A stretch of 64,000 nucleotides of DNA from an uncultured Acidobacteriia bacterium (GTDB lineage: Bacteria; Acidobacteriota; Terriglobia; Bryobacterales; Bryobacteraceae): positions 1-64,000 of the forward strand of contig CAIKMJ010000073.1 in assembly GCA_903828455.1 (NCBI GenBank), given 5' to 3'. The notes under the pieces were generated by a model that searched no databases, was not told the DNA's origin, and worked only from the letters and a program-made list of their open reading frames with translations. How positions within the stretch are numbered: the stretch's first letter is position 1; each line of letters opens with the position of its first letter. The translations under genes and the position numbers were made by a program. This document shows, in pieces, positions 35,547 to 43,979 of this stretch.

Positions 35547-37883
35547 CTACGCCCGGGTCGCCAGCGCCTCTTTGATCCGCTCGGGCGTGAACGGGATCTG
35601 CCTCAGCCGGGCGCCCGTGGCGTCGAAGATCGCATTTCCCAGCGCCGCCGCGGCAATTGTGACAGACGTCTCCCCTGCCCCCGTGGCCTCTTCCTCGGGC
35701 CGGTTCACCAGCACGCATTCGATCGTCGGCACCTCGATCCCCACCGGCAGCGAATGGTATGTGCGCCAGTCGACCGAAGTCACTTTCTGATCGTCCCAGG
35801 TGACCTCCTCGCCGAGCGCGCGGCTGATGCCCTGCAGCGCTCCGCCTTCGAGTTGGTTGCGCAGGCCGTCGGGATTGGAAATCGGACCGCAGTCGTTGCT
35901 GACGACAATCCGCCTCACCGCAATTTTCCCCGTGTCCTGATTGACTTCGACCTCCAGCACCATCGCCGCATAGCCGTTGTCACGTTCGTATGCCACGCAA
36001 GCCATACCTCGGCCGCTCGCTACGTCCGTCGGCTTCCGCTTCGGATTCGGCGAGGGGCGCGCATCCCATTTCGCCGCCTTCGCCGCCTCCTGCACCATGT
36101 CGCGCAGCCGGGGGTTGCTCAGATGCCGCAACCGATACTCCACGGGGTCTGCTTTCAGCTTCGCCGCGATCTCATCCAGAAACGACTCATGCGCGAAGGT
36201 ATTCTGCAGCCGCGCCGGCGAGCGCAGCGGCCCCGTCCACAGCGGGGATGCGACGGTGTGCACAAGCACGCGCTCGCTCGCCACTGTGCCGGTATTCCTG
36301 TTGACGCCGCCGATCCGACCCGCCACGTACGACGGCATGCCGTTGCTGTTGTTATTGAAATTACCTGGCGGCGGCGCGGGCGAGCGGGGCGTAAACGCAT
36401 CGGGCGAAAAGCCGAGTAACTTGCCGGTGATGACATTCCCTGGCGTTCCCGTTCCAGGGCGGTTGCCGAGGTTCGGAGTCCATACTTCGTGATCCCACGC
36501 CACGATGTTGCCACCGGCATCGAGCGCGACACGCTCGTCCATCAGATACGCGTTGCCGTAGTTTTCCCACGCCATTTCGTCTTTGCGGCTCAACTGCACC
36601 CGCACCGGCTTGCCGACTGCCTGCGACAACACGGCGGCGTCGTAAGTCACGGTATCCGCTCCGTTGAGGCCGTAACAACCGGAGCCGCGCCGGAAGATGA
36701 CGCGAACGTTCTCCGGCTTCATCCCGAGCACCATCGCGCATGTCGTCTTCTGATACCAGACCGCCTGCGTGGAGCACCAGAGAGTCGCGCCGTCGCTTCG
36801 CACATCGGCCACCGCGCAGGAACTGCCCACCGAACCATGCATCTGATACGGATGAAAGTAGGTCGCTTTCATCACCGATGCGGCCGACTTCAGTTGCTGA
36901 TCTACATCACCCGAATCGAGCAGGAACTGATCGCGAACCGGTTGCTGCCGAAGCTGTTCGGCGAAGCCGGCTTGTTTCGGCAATCCGGTGCCGGCGCTCC
37001 ACTCGACTTTCAGCTTCGCCGCCGCCTGCACCGCCTGCCATGGCTTCGCGGCAACCACGCCGACGAAGTCCTTCTTCACCACGACCTTCACATTGCCGGG
37101 CAGATCCCGGACAGACGCTTCATCGACGCTCAGCACCCGCGCGCCCACCGCTGGTGGCCGCACGACCCGCCCATGCAGCATTTCCGGCACCCGAACGTTA
37201 TGCACAAACTCAAAGCGGCCGGTCATGATATCCGGAAGGTCCGGCCGCTTCACCGGCGTACCCAAAATCTTCCATTCGCCCGGATCTTTGCGTTTGGCTT
37301 TCGGATCCAGAGCGAGCTGAAACTTCCTTCCGCCGACCAGTTCACCGTACGTGACCCGCTTCGACCGGTCGGCTCGCACCGCGATGACGCCATCGGCAGC
37401 GTCCAGCGCAGTGACCGGCGCACCGAGCTTTTCCGACGCCATGCGGAACAGCGCTTCCCTCGCCGTCGCGGCCGCCTGCCCGAGGTTGGACTTATTGAAA
37501 TTGGCCGGATGCGACTGGCTGCCGGACGTATACGCCTGATCCGGCGTATAAGCGGTGTCGCAGTAAATCAGATTCACTTTACTGAACGGAACTGAAAGCT
37601 CTTCCGCCACCAATTGCATCTGCGCCGTCGAAATGCCTTGCCCGAGTTCTTCCTTGCCGCTGTAAGCCGTGATAGAGCCATCCGCCGCAATCGCAATCCA
37701 GGAATCGAGCTGAGCCAGTGACGGCGAGAGCGCTACCGGCCCGGGAAACTGCGCCTGGGCCACTTCGACGCCATCGAAGATACTGAAACCCACCACGAGC
37801 GCGCCCGAAGCTTTCAGGAAACCGCGCCGGGAGAGTGCCGCGCGGGCATCGCCCGTGAAGGCTTTGTTCATTGGCGCTCTCAT
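35547..37883 (-). CDS. Molybdenum hydroxylase large subunit (xanthine dehydrogenase/isoquinoline oxidoreductase family)
   Basis: A 778-residue Tat-exported protein ('ALSRRGFLKASGALVVGFSI'). It matches the molybdopterin-binding subunit of the IorB/aldehyde-oxidase type: 'QLDSWIAIAADGSITAYSGK', 'GQGISTAQMQLVAEELSVPF', and near the end 'ATGAGETSVTIAAAALGNAI', where the conserved glutamate (about residue 738) is the catalytic base. It hydroxylates aromatic or aldehyde substrates; the exact one is unknown. It starts 4 bp inside the small-subunit gene, so the two are translated together. Exported by the Tat route, since cofactor must be inserted before transport. Confidence 0.85.
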   Translation of the reverse strand: MRAPMNKAFTGDARAALSRRGFLKASGALVVGFSIFDGVEVAQAQFPGPVALSPSLAQLDSWIAIAADGSITAYSGKEELGQGISTAQMQLVAEELSVPFSKVNLIYCDTAYTPDQAYTSGSQSHPANFNKSNLGQAAATAREALFRMASEKLGAPVTALDAADGVIAVRADRSKRVTYGELVGGRKFQLALDPKAKRKDPGEWKILGTPVKRPDLPDIMTGRFEFVHNVRVPEMLHGRVVRPPAVGARVLSVDEASVRDLPGNVKVVVKKDFVGVVAAKPWQAVQAAAKLKVEWSAGTGLPKQAGFAEQLRQQPVRDQFLLDSGDVDQQLKSAASVMKATYFHPYQMHGSVGSSCAVADVRSDGATLWCSTQAVWYQKTTCAMVLGMKPENVRVIFRRGSGCYGLNGADTVTYDAAVLSQAVGKPVRVQLSRKDEMAWENYGNAYLMDERVALDAGGNIVAWDHEVWTPNLGNRPGTGTPGNVITGKLLGFSPDAFTPRSPAPPPGNFNNNSNGMPSYVAGRIGGVNRNTGTVASERVLVHTVASPLWTGPLRSPARLQNTFAHESFLDEIAAKLKADPVEYRLRHLSNPRLRDMVQEAAKAAKWDARPSPNPKRKPTDVASGRGMACVAYERDNGYAAMVLEVEVNQDTGKIAVRRIVVSNDCGPISNPDGLRNQLEGGALQGISRALGEEVTWDDQKVTSVDWRTYHSLPVGIEVPTIECVLVNRPEEEATGAGETSVTIAAAALGNAIFDATGARLRQIPFTPERIKEALATRA

Positions 37884-38347
37884 TTCGCCACCCCCGCCGC
37901 ATAGCGCCGGATCGCCGCCATCATGCGCGCGTGCGTGAAGCAGCGGCAGAGCACTCCGGCGAGCGATTGTTCGATCAGTTGTTCGCTCGGATGCGGCACT
38001 TTATCGACCAGCGCCTTTGCCGTCAGCATCACGCCGCTCATGCAGAAACCGCACTGCGCCGCGCCTTCGTCGATGAACGCCTGCTGGATCGGATGCGGCC
38101 GTTCCGGAGTTCCTATCCCTTCGAGCGTGGTGATCTCCGTATTCTGCACCGTGCTCACCGGCGTGATGCAGGAGCGGATCGCCTGGCCTTTCACTATCAC
38201 AGTGCATGCGCCGCACTGGCCGAGCCCGCAGCCGAATTTCGGACCGCGCAGCGCGAGATCGTCGCTCAGAGCGTAAAGGAGCGGCGTGGCCGGATCAAGG
38301 TCAAGAGTGTGACTCTCTCCGTTCACCTTCAGATGGATGGTGCTCAT
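37880..38347 (-). CDS. Molybdenum hydroxylase 2Fe-2S small subunit
   Basis: A 155-residue protein from the ATG at 38347. The plant-type 2Fe-2S site is 'GCGLGQCGACTVIVKG' followed by 'RSC'; the second cluster is 'AAQCGFCMSGVMLTAKALVD' with 'LCRCFTHARM'. It passes electrons from the molybdenum subunit. It overlaps the large subunit by ATGA. It has no signal peptide and is presumably carried across the membrane with its Tat-tagged partner. The fused FAD domain found in xanthine dehydrogenases is absent, as in the isoquinoline oxidoreductase type. Confidence 0.9.
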   Translation of the reverse strand: MSTIHLKVNGESHTLDLDPATPLLYALSDDLALRGPKFGCGLGQCGACTVIVKGQAIRSCITPVSTVQNTEITTLEGIGTPERPHPIQQAFIDEGAAQCGFCMSGVMLTAKALVDKVPHPSEQLIEQSLAGVLCRCFTHARMMAAIRRYAAGVAK

Positions 38348-38422
38348 ATGGCTAAGGCTCAGGTTACGGCGCGCCACCGGGCGGGGTCAAGGCCGTCCGA
38401 TATATTCGGAGGTGACTCGCGC

Positions 38423-38707
38423 ATGCGCAAAATCCGCCTCATCGCTTTGAAAGTCACGGCCGCCCTGGCGGCGCTGAGCGCGCTTCTTTACGTGGCGGAT
38501 GATGTGTCGGCGCGTCTGCGCGGCAAACCAACCGAGCAGATGAAAGTAGACCGGATCTACTCTGCCGTAAACCACTGGAATGAGGTCGAATATTCGATCG
38601 GATCGCCGGAGGTGCAGACCTGCGTGGATGCGCTTCTGCCCCACTTCGGATACGTGCCCTGCTGGTATCTGCACAAACATCCCATCCAGCAGGTCAGCAG
38701 CCCGTAG
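38423..38707 (+). CDS. Small exported hypothetical protein
   Basis: A 94-residue protein whose ATG at 38423 follows GGAGG at 38408-38412. The first 30 or so residues ('LIALKVTAALAALSALLYVA') form a signal peptide or anchor. The rest, 'VDRIYSAVNHWNEVEYSIG' and 'VQTCVDALLPHFGYVPCWYL', has two cysteines and several aromatic residues, and I believe relatives exist in other Acidobacteria, but I cannot name a function. It is divergent from the molybdenum-hydroxylase operon and 41 bp before the regulator gene, with which it may be co-transcribed. Confidence 0.6.
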   Translation: MRKIRLIALKVTAALAALSALLYVADDVSARLRGKPTEQMKVDRIYSAVNHWNEVEYSIGSPEVQTCVDALLPHFGYVPCWYLHKHPIQQVSSP

Positions 38708-38748
38708 CGCGGCATGCAATCCGCAACACAGTCCTTTATAGTGGTCAC

Positions 38749-39810
38749 ATGATCAACCGGCTGGCCGAGCTGCGCAAAGCCCGCGGCATTCCGGCCGCGG
38801 AACTGGCGACACAGGCGGGGGTAACGCGGCAGGCCATCTACGCCATCGAAGCCGGCACCTACATGCCGAACACCGTGGTGGCGTTGCGGCTGGCCAAAGC
38901 GCTGCAGACGCCTTTTACCGAATTGTTTGCGCTCGATGACGAAGAGGCGGCAGCACCATCGGAGGTCTCGTTCGAAGCGCTCGACGATAATTCACCGCTC
39001 CTGCCTGGCGAGCCCATCCAGCTTTGCAAGGTTGGACGCCAAACCATCGGGGTGACGCCCGCATTGTTTCCGGCGTACCTGCCGGTGGCCGACGGCATTG
39101 TCACCGATGCGCGTCATGCGGCCGTGCCGGCCGCTCCGGTACACAACCGGCTTCTGGTGGCCGGATGCGACCCGGCGCTCTCACTGCTGGCAGCCCACTC
39201 CGCCGATGCCGGAGTTGAACTTGTACTTGCCAGTGTCAACAGCGCGCGCGCCCTCGAGTGGCTCAAGGCGGGGAAGATCGACATCGCAGGCACGCATCTG
39301 GGCACGTATCCCGATCAGCCCCATACGCGAGGACGAGGTCTGACGGCGGTGACTTTCGCTGTCTGGGAAGAAGGCTTCGTCGTGGCACGCGGAAATCCGA
39401 AAGGCATTCGGGGAGCAGAAGATCTGCTGCATCCGGGCGTACGCTTCGTGAACCGTGAGTCAGGTTCGGGCAGCCGCCGGTTATTCGACGACCTGCTGAA
39501 ACGCGCGGGAATCGCGGCCGGGCGGGTCAAGCCGGTGGCCGAAATCGCTCCAGGCCATCTTGCTGCGGCATGGGCAGTTGCGTCCGGCGCAGCGGACTGC
39601 TGCATCGCCGCCCGCTCGGCGGCGCGGCGCTTTGGCCTCGACTTCATTCCGCTCGCCGAGGAGCGCTTCGAACTCGTTCTGCAGCGCAGCGATCTGGAGC
39701 GGAAGGCAGTGGCAACGCTGTTCGACGTTCTCAGCCGCCAGCGCTTCCGTCGCCAGCTCGAAACCATTGCCGGCTACGACGTGGCACATTCCGGCGAGTC
39801 GTCCTCCTGA
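38749..39810 (+). CDS. HTH (XRE) regulator fused to a periplasmic-binding-like domain
   Basis: A 353-residue protein. Residues 1-60 form an XRE HTH ('AELATQAGVTRQAIYAIEAG'). From about residue 120 to 340 is a PBP-like ligand-binding domain ('GCDPALSLLAAHSADAGVEL', 'LKAGKIDIAGTHLGTYPDQP', 'VRFVNRESGSGSRRLFDDLL'). This combination is found in proteins that sense oxyanions such as molybdate, and the same domain occurs at the end of some MoeA proteins. The nearby molybdenum hydroxylase makes molybdate or cofactor sensing plausible. The ligand and targets are not shown by the sequence. Confidence 0.75.
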   Translation: MINRLAELRKARGIPAAELATQAGVTRQAIYAIEAGTYMPNTVVALRLAKALQTPFTELFALDDEEAAAPSEVSFEALDDNSPLLPGEPIQLCKVGRQTIGVTPALFPAYLPVADGIVTDARHAAVPAAPVHNRLLVAGCDPALSLLAAHSADAGVELVLASVNSARALEWLKAGKIDIAGTHLGTYPDQPHTRGRGLTAVTFAVWEEGFVVARGNPKGIRGAEDLLHPGVRFVNRESGSGSRRLFDDLLKRAGIAAGRVKPVAEIAPGHLAAAWAVASGAADCCIAARSAARRFGLDFIPLAEERFELVLQRSDLERKAVATLFDVLSRQRFRRQLETIAGYDVAHSGESSS

Positions 39811-39863
39811 ATCCCGGCCGATGAATGAATCAGCCCCGCGCCGCGTGGGAGACTGAAGGTTTC

Positions 39864-40703
39864 ATGTCCACCGCATTCCGTTACGCGATGTGCAATGAGG
39901 CATTTAAAGCACGCTCCTTCGCGCTGCAGTGCCGGGCCTTGCGCTCGGCGGGCTATGAAGGAATCGAGATCGCGCCATACACGCTGGCGGACGATCCGCT
40001 GGACATCAGCGCTGGACAGCGGCGTGAATTCCGCGGCATCCTCGCCGGCGAGGGCCTTGAATTCGTGGGCCTGCACCGCGTGCTGGTCACACCACTGAAA
40101 GTCCACATCACAACGCCGGATGCAGCCCTGCGCGAGCGAAGCTGGCAATATGTCTGGAACCTCGTGGACCTCTGCGCCGACCTCGGCGAGGGTTCTGTCA
40201 TGGTCTTCGGCTCGCCGGATCAGCGCAAAACCACCGGCGGCGCAACCGTCGCCGAAGCTACGCGTTATTTCATGGACGGCCTCGCACGGATCGCCCCCCA
40301 CGCGGCCGATTGCCGGGTGACGCTGCTGGTGGAACCGCTTCCGCGCAAACTGGCAGACGTGATCAATACGCTGGCCGAGGCGAGCCGGTTGATTGGTCAG
40401 ATTGCGAGTCCGGCAGTCCAGACCATGTTCGACGTGCACAACACCGCCGATGAAACCGACCCGCACAAAGACCTCATTCTGCGGTATGGCCCGCAGATTC
40501 ACCATATCCACGTCAACGAGTTGGACGGCGACTGTCCGGGCCGCGGCAATTACGATTTCGCACGGCTTTTCCGGGCACTGGGCCACATCGGCTATCAGGG
40601 CTGGGTATCGCTCGAAATGTTCGACTTTCTAAGCGATCCGGACACGATAGCACGGGAATCCATTGCATACTTAAAAAAGAAAGCGGAGGAAGCACGGGCG
40701 TGA
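39864..40703 (+). CDS. Sugar isomerase/epimerase, TIM-barrel family
   Basis: A 279-residue protein from the ATG at 39864 (GAAGG five bases upstream; a start at 39825 lacks a site). It has the xylose-isomerase-like/endonuclease-IV TIM-barrel: 'GYEGIEIAPYTLADDP', 'VGLHRVLVTPLK', 'MVFGSPDQRKTTGGATVAEA', 'LLVEPLPRKLADVINTLAEA', 'MFDVHNTADETDPHKDL' and 'IHHIHVNELDGDCPGRGNYD'. The conserved His, Glu and Asp suggest a divalent metal site. The sugar is unknown. Its stop codon overlaps the start of the epimerase gene, so the two are translated together. Confidence 0.75.
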   Translation: MSTAFRYAMCNEAFKARSFALQCRALRSAGYEGIEIAPYTLADDPLDISAGQRREFRGILAGEGLEFVGLHRVLVTPLKVHITTPDAALRERSWQYVWNLVDLCADLGEGSVMVFGSPDQRKTTGGATVAEATRYFMDGLARIAPHAADCRVTLLVEPLPRKLADVINTLAEASRLIGQIASPAVQTMFDVHNTADETDPHKDLILRYGPQIHHIHVNELDGDCPGRGNYDFARLFRALGHIGYQGWVSLEMFDFLSDPDTIARESIAYLKKKAEEARA

Positions 40704-41644
40704 AGTATCTGGTTACGGGAGGCGCCGGTTTTATAGGCTCAGCACTGGTGCGCGGTTTACTGAACGAGGGCGCGGGCCGGGTGACGGTCGTCGATAATCT
40801 GCTGACCGGACACGAAAGCAATCTGGACGAAGTCAAAGCCGGCGTCGATTTTCGCCGCGTGGATGTACGCGATTACGCCGATGTTCTGAGCGCGATGCAG
40901 GGCCACGACGTGGTTTTCCACGAGGCCGCCATCCCGTCGGTACCGCGCTCGATCGATGATCCGATTCCATCGCACGAGGTCAACATCAACGGCACCTTCA
41001 ACGAGCTGCGTGCGGCGAAGCAAGCAGGCGTGCGTCGCGTCATTTACGCGGCGTCGTCATCGGCCTATGGCGACACAGAAGTGCTGCCGAAGGTGGAGTC
41101 GATGCAGACGAATCCGCGATCTCCGTACGCGGCGCAAAAGCTGATGGGCGAGTATTACATGTCCGTGTGGGCTTCGTGCTTCGGCGTCGAAACCATCAGC
41201 CTGCGGTACTTCAACGTTTTCGGCCCGCGGCAGGATCCGACGAGTGCCTACTCGGGCGTGCTGTCCCTGTTCATGAAGGCAATCCTCGAGCAAAAGGCGC
41301 CGACCATCTTCGGCGACGGAGAACAGTCGCGCGACTTCACTTTTGTGGAAGATGTAGTGGCGCTCAATCTGAAGGCGGCGCGCGCGCCGGCAAGCGCGTC
41401 GGGCCGTACATATAACGCGGGCAACGGCGGGCGAATCACGCTGAACGAAGCCTGGGCGCTGCTGCAGAAGATTACCGGCGTCACGCTCGAGGCGAAGTAC
41501 GGGCCTCCGCGCGCGGGCGACGTGCGGGACTCGCAGGCGGACACAAAAGATGCGACGGAGGTGCTTGGACATGCGCCGCAGTATACGTTCGAGCAGGGCA
41601 TGCGCGTGACGTTCGACTGGTACCGCAACAGCCTCCGCCGCTAG
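40700..41644 (+). CDS. NAD-dependent epimerase/dehydratase (UDP-sugar 4-epimerase type)
   Basis: A 314-residue extended SDR protein from a GTG at 40700, overlapping the isomerase gene by GTGA. 'TGGAGFIGSALVRGLL' is the NAD-binding glycine motif, 'SSSAYGDTE' with 'SPYAAQKLMGEYY' supplies the S-Y-x3-K catalytic set, and 'RYFNVFGPRQDPTSAYSGVL' and 'DGEQSRDFTFVEDVV' are typical of UDP-GlcNAc/GalNAc 4-epimerases. It acts on nucleotide sugars for surface polysaccharide, or on a sugar handled by the upstream isomerase. Confidence 0.8.
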   Translation: MKYLVTGGAGFIGSALVRGLLNEGAGRVTVVDNLLTGHESNLDEVKAGVDFRRVDVRDYADVLSAMQGHDVVFHEAAIPSVPRSIDDPIPSHEVNINGTFNELRAAKQAGVRRVIYAASSSAYGDTEVLPKVESMQTNPRSPYAAQKLMGEYYMSVWASCFGVETISLRYFNVFGPRQDPTSAYSGVLSLFMKAILEQKAPTIFGDGEQSRDFTFVEDVVALNLKAARAPASASGRTYNAGNGGRITLNEAWALLQKITGVTLEAKYGPPRAGDVRDSQADTKDATEVLGHAPQYTFEQGMRVTFDWYRNSLRR

Positions 41645-41681
41645 CGGCACGTATTCTGCAGGATGAAATCGAGGTCAGTCA

Positions 41682-42101
41682 ATGGCTACTGAATTTCGCA
41701 TTCCGATTCGTCAGTTGAGCGAGACCGCCTCCGAGGCCACAATGCGCACCCACCGCGTCATTGTGGATCGCCCCGTCACCGGTGGTGGCACCGATACCGG
41801 CCCGATGGGCGGCGAACTGTTTCTCACCGCCATCGGCGGCTGCTTCATGAGCAATCTGCTCGCCGCCATGCGCGCCCGTGAAGCCGCGGTCACGAACGTG
41901 CGCACTGAAGTAATCGGGACTGCCGAGGGCACCCCGCCACGCTTCTCTTCCGTGGACCTGATTGTCACGGCCGATACAGACGACCCTGCCGCGCTGGCGA
42001 AACTGGTCGAAATCGCCGATCGCGGCTGCATCATGCTGAACACACTGCGAGGCAAGCTCGATGTGAAGATCAGCATCACCGAGCCGTGCCCGCCTCAGTG
42101 A
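41682..42101 (+). CDS. OsmC-family peroxide-resistance or thiol protein
   Basis: A 139-residue protein. 'TAIGGCFMSNLLAAMRAREA' and 'EIADRGCIMLNTLRGK' each carry one of the two conserved cysteines of the OsmC fold, which reduce organic hydroperoxides. It acts in the cytoplasm. The ATG follows a GAGG site. The last residues and stop are copied in a 13-bp tandem duplication (42089-42114). Confidence 0.85.
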   Translation: MATEFRIPIRQLSETASEATMRTHRVIVDRPVTGGGTDTGPMGGELFLTAIGGCFMSNLLAAMRAREAAVTNVRTEVIGTAEGTPPRFSSVDLIVTADTDDPAALAKLVEIADRGCIMLNTLRGKLDVKISITEPCPPQ

Positions 42102-42114
42102 CCCGCCTCAGTGA
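42089..42114. repeat. Exact 13-bp tandem duplication at the end of the OsmC gene
   Basis: CCCGCCTCAGTGA occurs at 42089-42101 and again at 42102-42114. The first copy includes the stop codon. Probably a recent slippage event with no effect on the protein. Confidence 0.9.
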
Positions 42115-42138
42115 TAAAAATGCCGTGCGCGCGCAGAC

Positions 42139-42639
42139 TCAGTTGAAAGCCGGATGCGCATGCGTCCAGCCCTGCGGCGGCCACCAGCCGGCCTGAACGT
42201 CGCGCGCGCCGTGTTCTTCGAGCGCGTGCATGACCTTCTCTTCCATCGGCTCATCGACTTCAATCGCGGCGATCACCGCACCTGTCGCCAGCGCTTCCTC
42301 GTAAAGCAGCGCCTCGTCATGAGAGACGCCCATGTTCCAGAACGCGAGTACAGCCGCGCCGCCGACCGTGTAGAGCGCTACTCCGATCGCGTAGAGCACG
42401 AACAACTGTACGCCGGTAATCCACAGAAGAGTGCCGAAGACCACCACCCCCGCCACAAAGCCGCCAAGGGCTCCCTGCCGAAGTGCCACCCGCGTGGGCT
42501 TATGCTGGCGCGCAAAGCCCGCTCTGTCATCGGGTTCTATGACGTGCATGCTGGCTGGCGCAATGCCCTGCATGTTGAGGTCGCGGAACGCTTCGTCCGC
42601 GTCCGTCCGCGACTGGAATCTGCCTGCAACGATATGCAT
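42139..42639 (-). CDS. Membrane protein of the general-stress (GSP17M-like) type
   Basis: A 166-residue protein. The first 30 residues, 'MHIVAGRFQSRTDADEAFRD', form a GSP17M-like alpha/beta domain that often senses metabolites or stress. Two hydrophobic spans follow ('LGGFVAGVVVFGTLLWITGV' and 'LYAIGVALYTVGGAAVLAF'), then a second small domain with 'ALATGAVIAAIEVDEPMEEK' and 'EEHGARDVQAGWW'. It is probably an inner-membrane stress-related protein; the function is unknown. It converges on the OsmC gene. Confidence 0.55.
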   Translation of the reverse strand: MHIVAGRFQSRTDADEAFRDLNMQGIAPASMHVIEPDDRAGFARQHKPTRVALRQGALGGFVAGVVVFGTLLWITGVQLFVLYAIGVALYTVGGAAVLAFWNMGVSHDEALLYEEALATGAVIAAIEVDEPMEEKVMHALEEHGARDVQAGWWPPQGWTHAHPAFN

Positions 42640-42844
42640 ATCCGACCTCCGGCTGCATTATAAGCACTTTTGATCCCCGGGCGCGATGGGGGTCACGGCG
42701 GATTCGTCGTGGTGGCAGACACAGCGAATTTCCGGTTTGCCCACGGCGCGGCCAGGGAACGCCCACGGAACGGCCCCCTCGATGCGCCGATGAATGTCAT
42801 AGAATGAGGCGGTCGGCGAAACACACGCCGGCTGGAGAAGACCC

Positions 42845-43897
42845 ATGACACAGCGACAAATCCGCTTGATGAGTTCCATCGCCTGCCTGACCATTCTGAC
42901 GGGCCTCGCCTGGTCGCAAAGCGTGCCCCGCTTCGAAGTGGACCCGTCCTGGCCGAAGCAGTTGCCCGAGGGTTGGGTCATGGGCGGTCTTGGCGGCGTC
43001 TGCGTGGACGCACATGATCACGTTTTTATTCTCAACCGTCAGGACGTCATCGAAGGCGACCTGAATGCGGGAAAACTGGCGCCGCCGGTCATTGAATTCG
43101 ACCAGGCGGGCAACGTGGTGAACTCCTGGGGCGATAACAAATTTCTCGATCCGCGGCTGCACAGCTGCGCCTTCGATAAAGCCACCAACATCTGGCTCGA
43201 CAGCTCGCCTTCCGGGATGTTGCTGCAGTATTCGCACGATGGCTCGAAACTTCTGCGCCAAATCGGTCAAAAAGGAGTGCTCGATTCCTCTGACGGTACC
43301 GAAAAAGGGAAGCCTCTCAATTCGAACGCAGCAAAATTCTTTCTTCCGTCCAGCATCTTCATCGATGCCACTGACGGCAACGTGTGGGTGGCCGACGGCG
43401 AAGGTTCCAACGGCAACCGCCGAATCATGGTGCTGGATAAGGACGGCAACTTCATACGCCAGTGGCAACCGGAAGGCACGCTGAGCACGCACTGCATGGC
43501 GATCTCCAATGACGGACTGGTTTACGTGACTGACCGCGAAGGAGGCCACGTTCAGGTGTACGACAAGATGGGCAAACTGCTGAAGTCGATCCCGGTGCCA
43601 TGGACGCCGTACACGCCCCCTGCCGACGGCAAACCGAAGGCCAACGGCGGCGCCAGCGTGGCATTCGCATTCTCCAGCGATGCGAAGCAGAAGTACATGT
43701 ACGTCATCAATCAGAACAACGCGCGCATCGAAATCCTGGAGCGCGAAAGCGGAAAGAACCTGGGCCACTTCGGCCGGGCCGGAAACTTCCCCGGCCAGTT
43801 GGCGCAGCCACACGGCATTGCGGTGGATTCCAAAGGGAATGTCTACGTTGCCGAAAACCGCGGCAAGCGGATCCAGCGATTCAAGGTAGTGCGCTGA
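42845..43897 (+). CDS. Secreted NHL-repeat beta-propeller protein
   Basis: A 350-residue protein with signal peptide ending near 'TGLAWSQ'. The mature part starts 'FEVDPSWPKQLPEGWVMGG', the same opening as the protein at 1855, and has NHL blades such as 'PHGIAVDSKGNVYVAENRGK' and 'LVYVTDREGGHVQVYDKMGK'. The ATG follows a GGAGA site. It converges on the second Oar-like receptor, as the 1855 gene lies upstream of the first. Ligand unknown. Confidence 0.8.
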   Translation: MTQRQIRLMSSIACLTILTGLAWSQSVPRFEVDPSWPKQLPEGWVMGGLGGVCVDAHDHVFILNRQDVIEGDLNAGKLAPPVIEFDQAGNVVNSWGDNKFLDPRLHSCAFDKATNIWLDSSPSGMLLQYSHDGSKLLRQIGQKGVLDSSDGTEKGKPLNSNAAKFFLPSSIFIDATDGNVWVADGEGSNGNRRIMVLDKDGNFIRQWQPEGTLSTHCMAISNDGLVYVTDREGGHVQVYDKMGKLLKSIPVPWTPYTPPADGKPKANGGASVAFAFSSDAKQKYMYVINQNNARIEILERESGKNLGHFGRAGNFPGQLAQPHGIAVDSKGNVYVAENRGKRIQRFKVVR

Positions 43898-43904
43898 ACG
43901 ACGC

Positions 43905-43943
43905 AAAAAATGATGGTGCGGTTCTTTGCAGAGCCGCACCATC
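43905..43943 (-). terminator. Rho-independent terminator of the second Oar-like receptor
   Basis: GATGGTGCGG (43912-43921) and CCGCACCATC (43934-43943) pair perfectly, extended by weaker pairs near the loop. On the minus strand the stem is followed by six Us (43905-43910). It is 37 bp after the receptor stop, between convergent genes. Confidence 0.9.
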
Positions 43944-43979
43944 GGGGGAAATGCGCCGCTGAACTGAGCAGCCTTCCGG

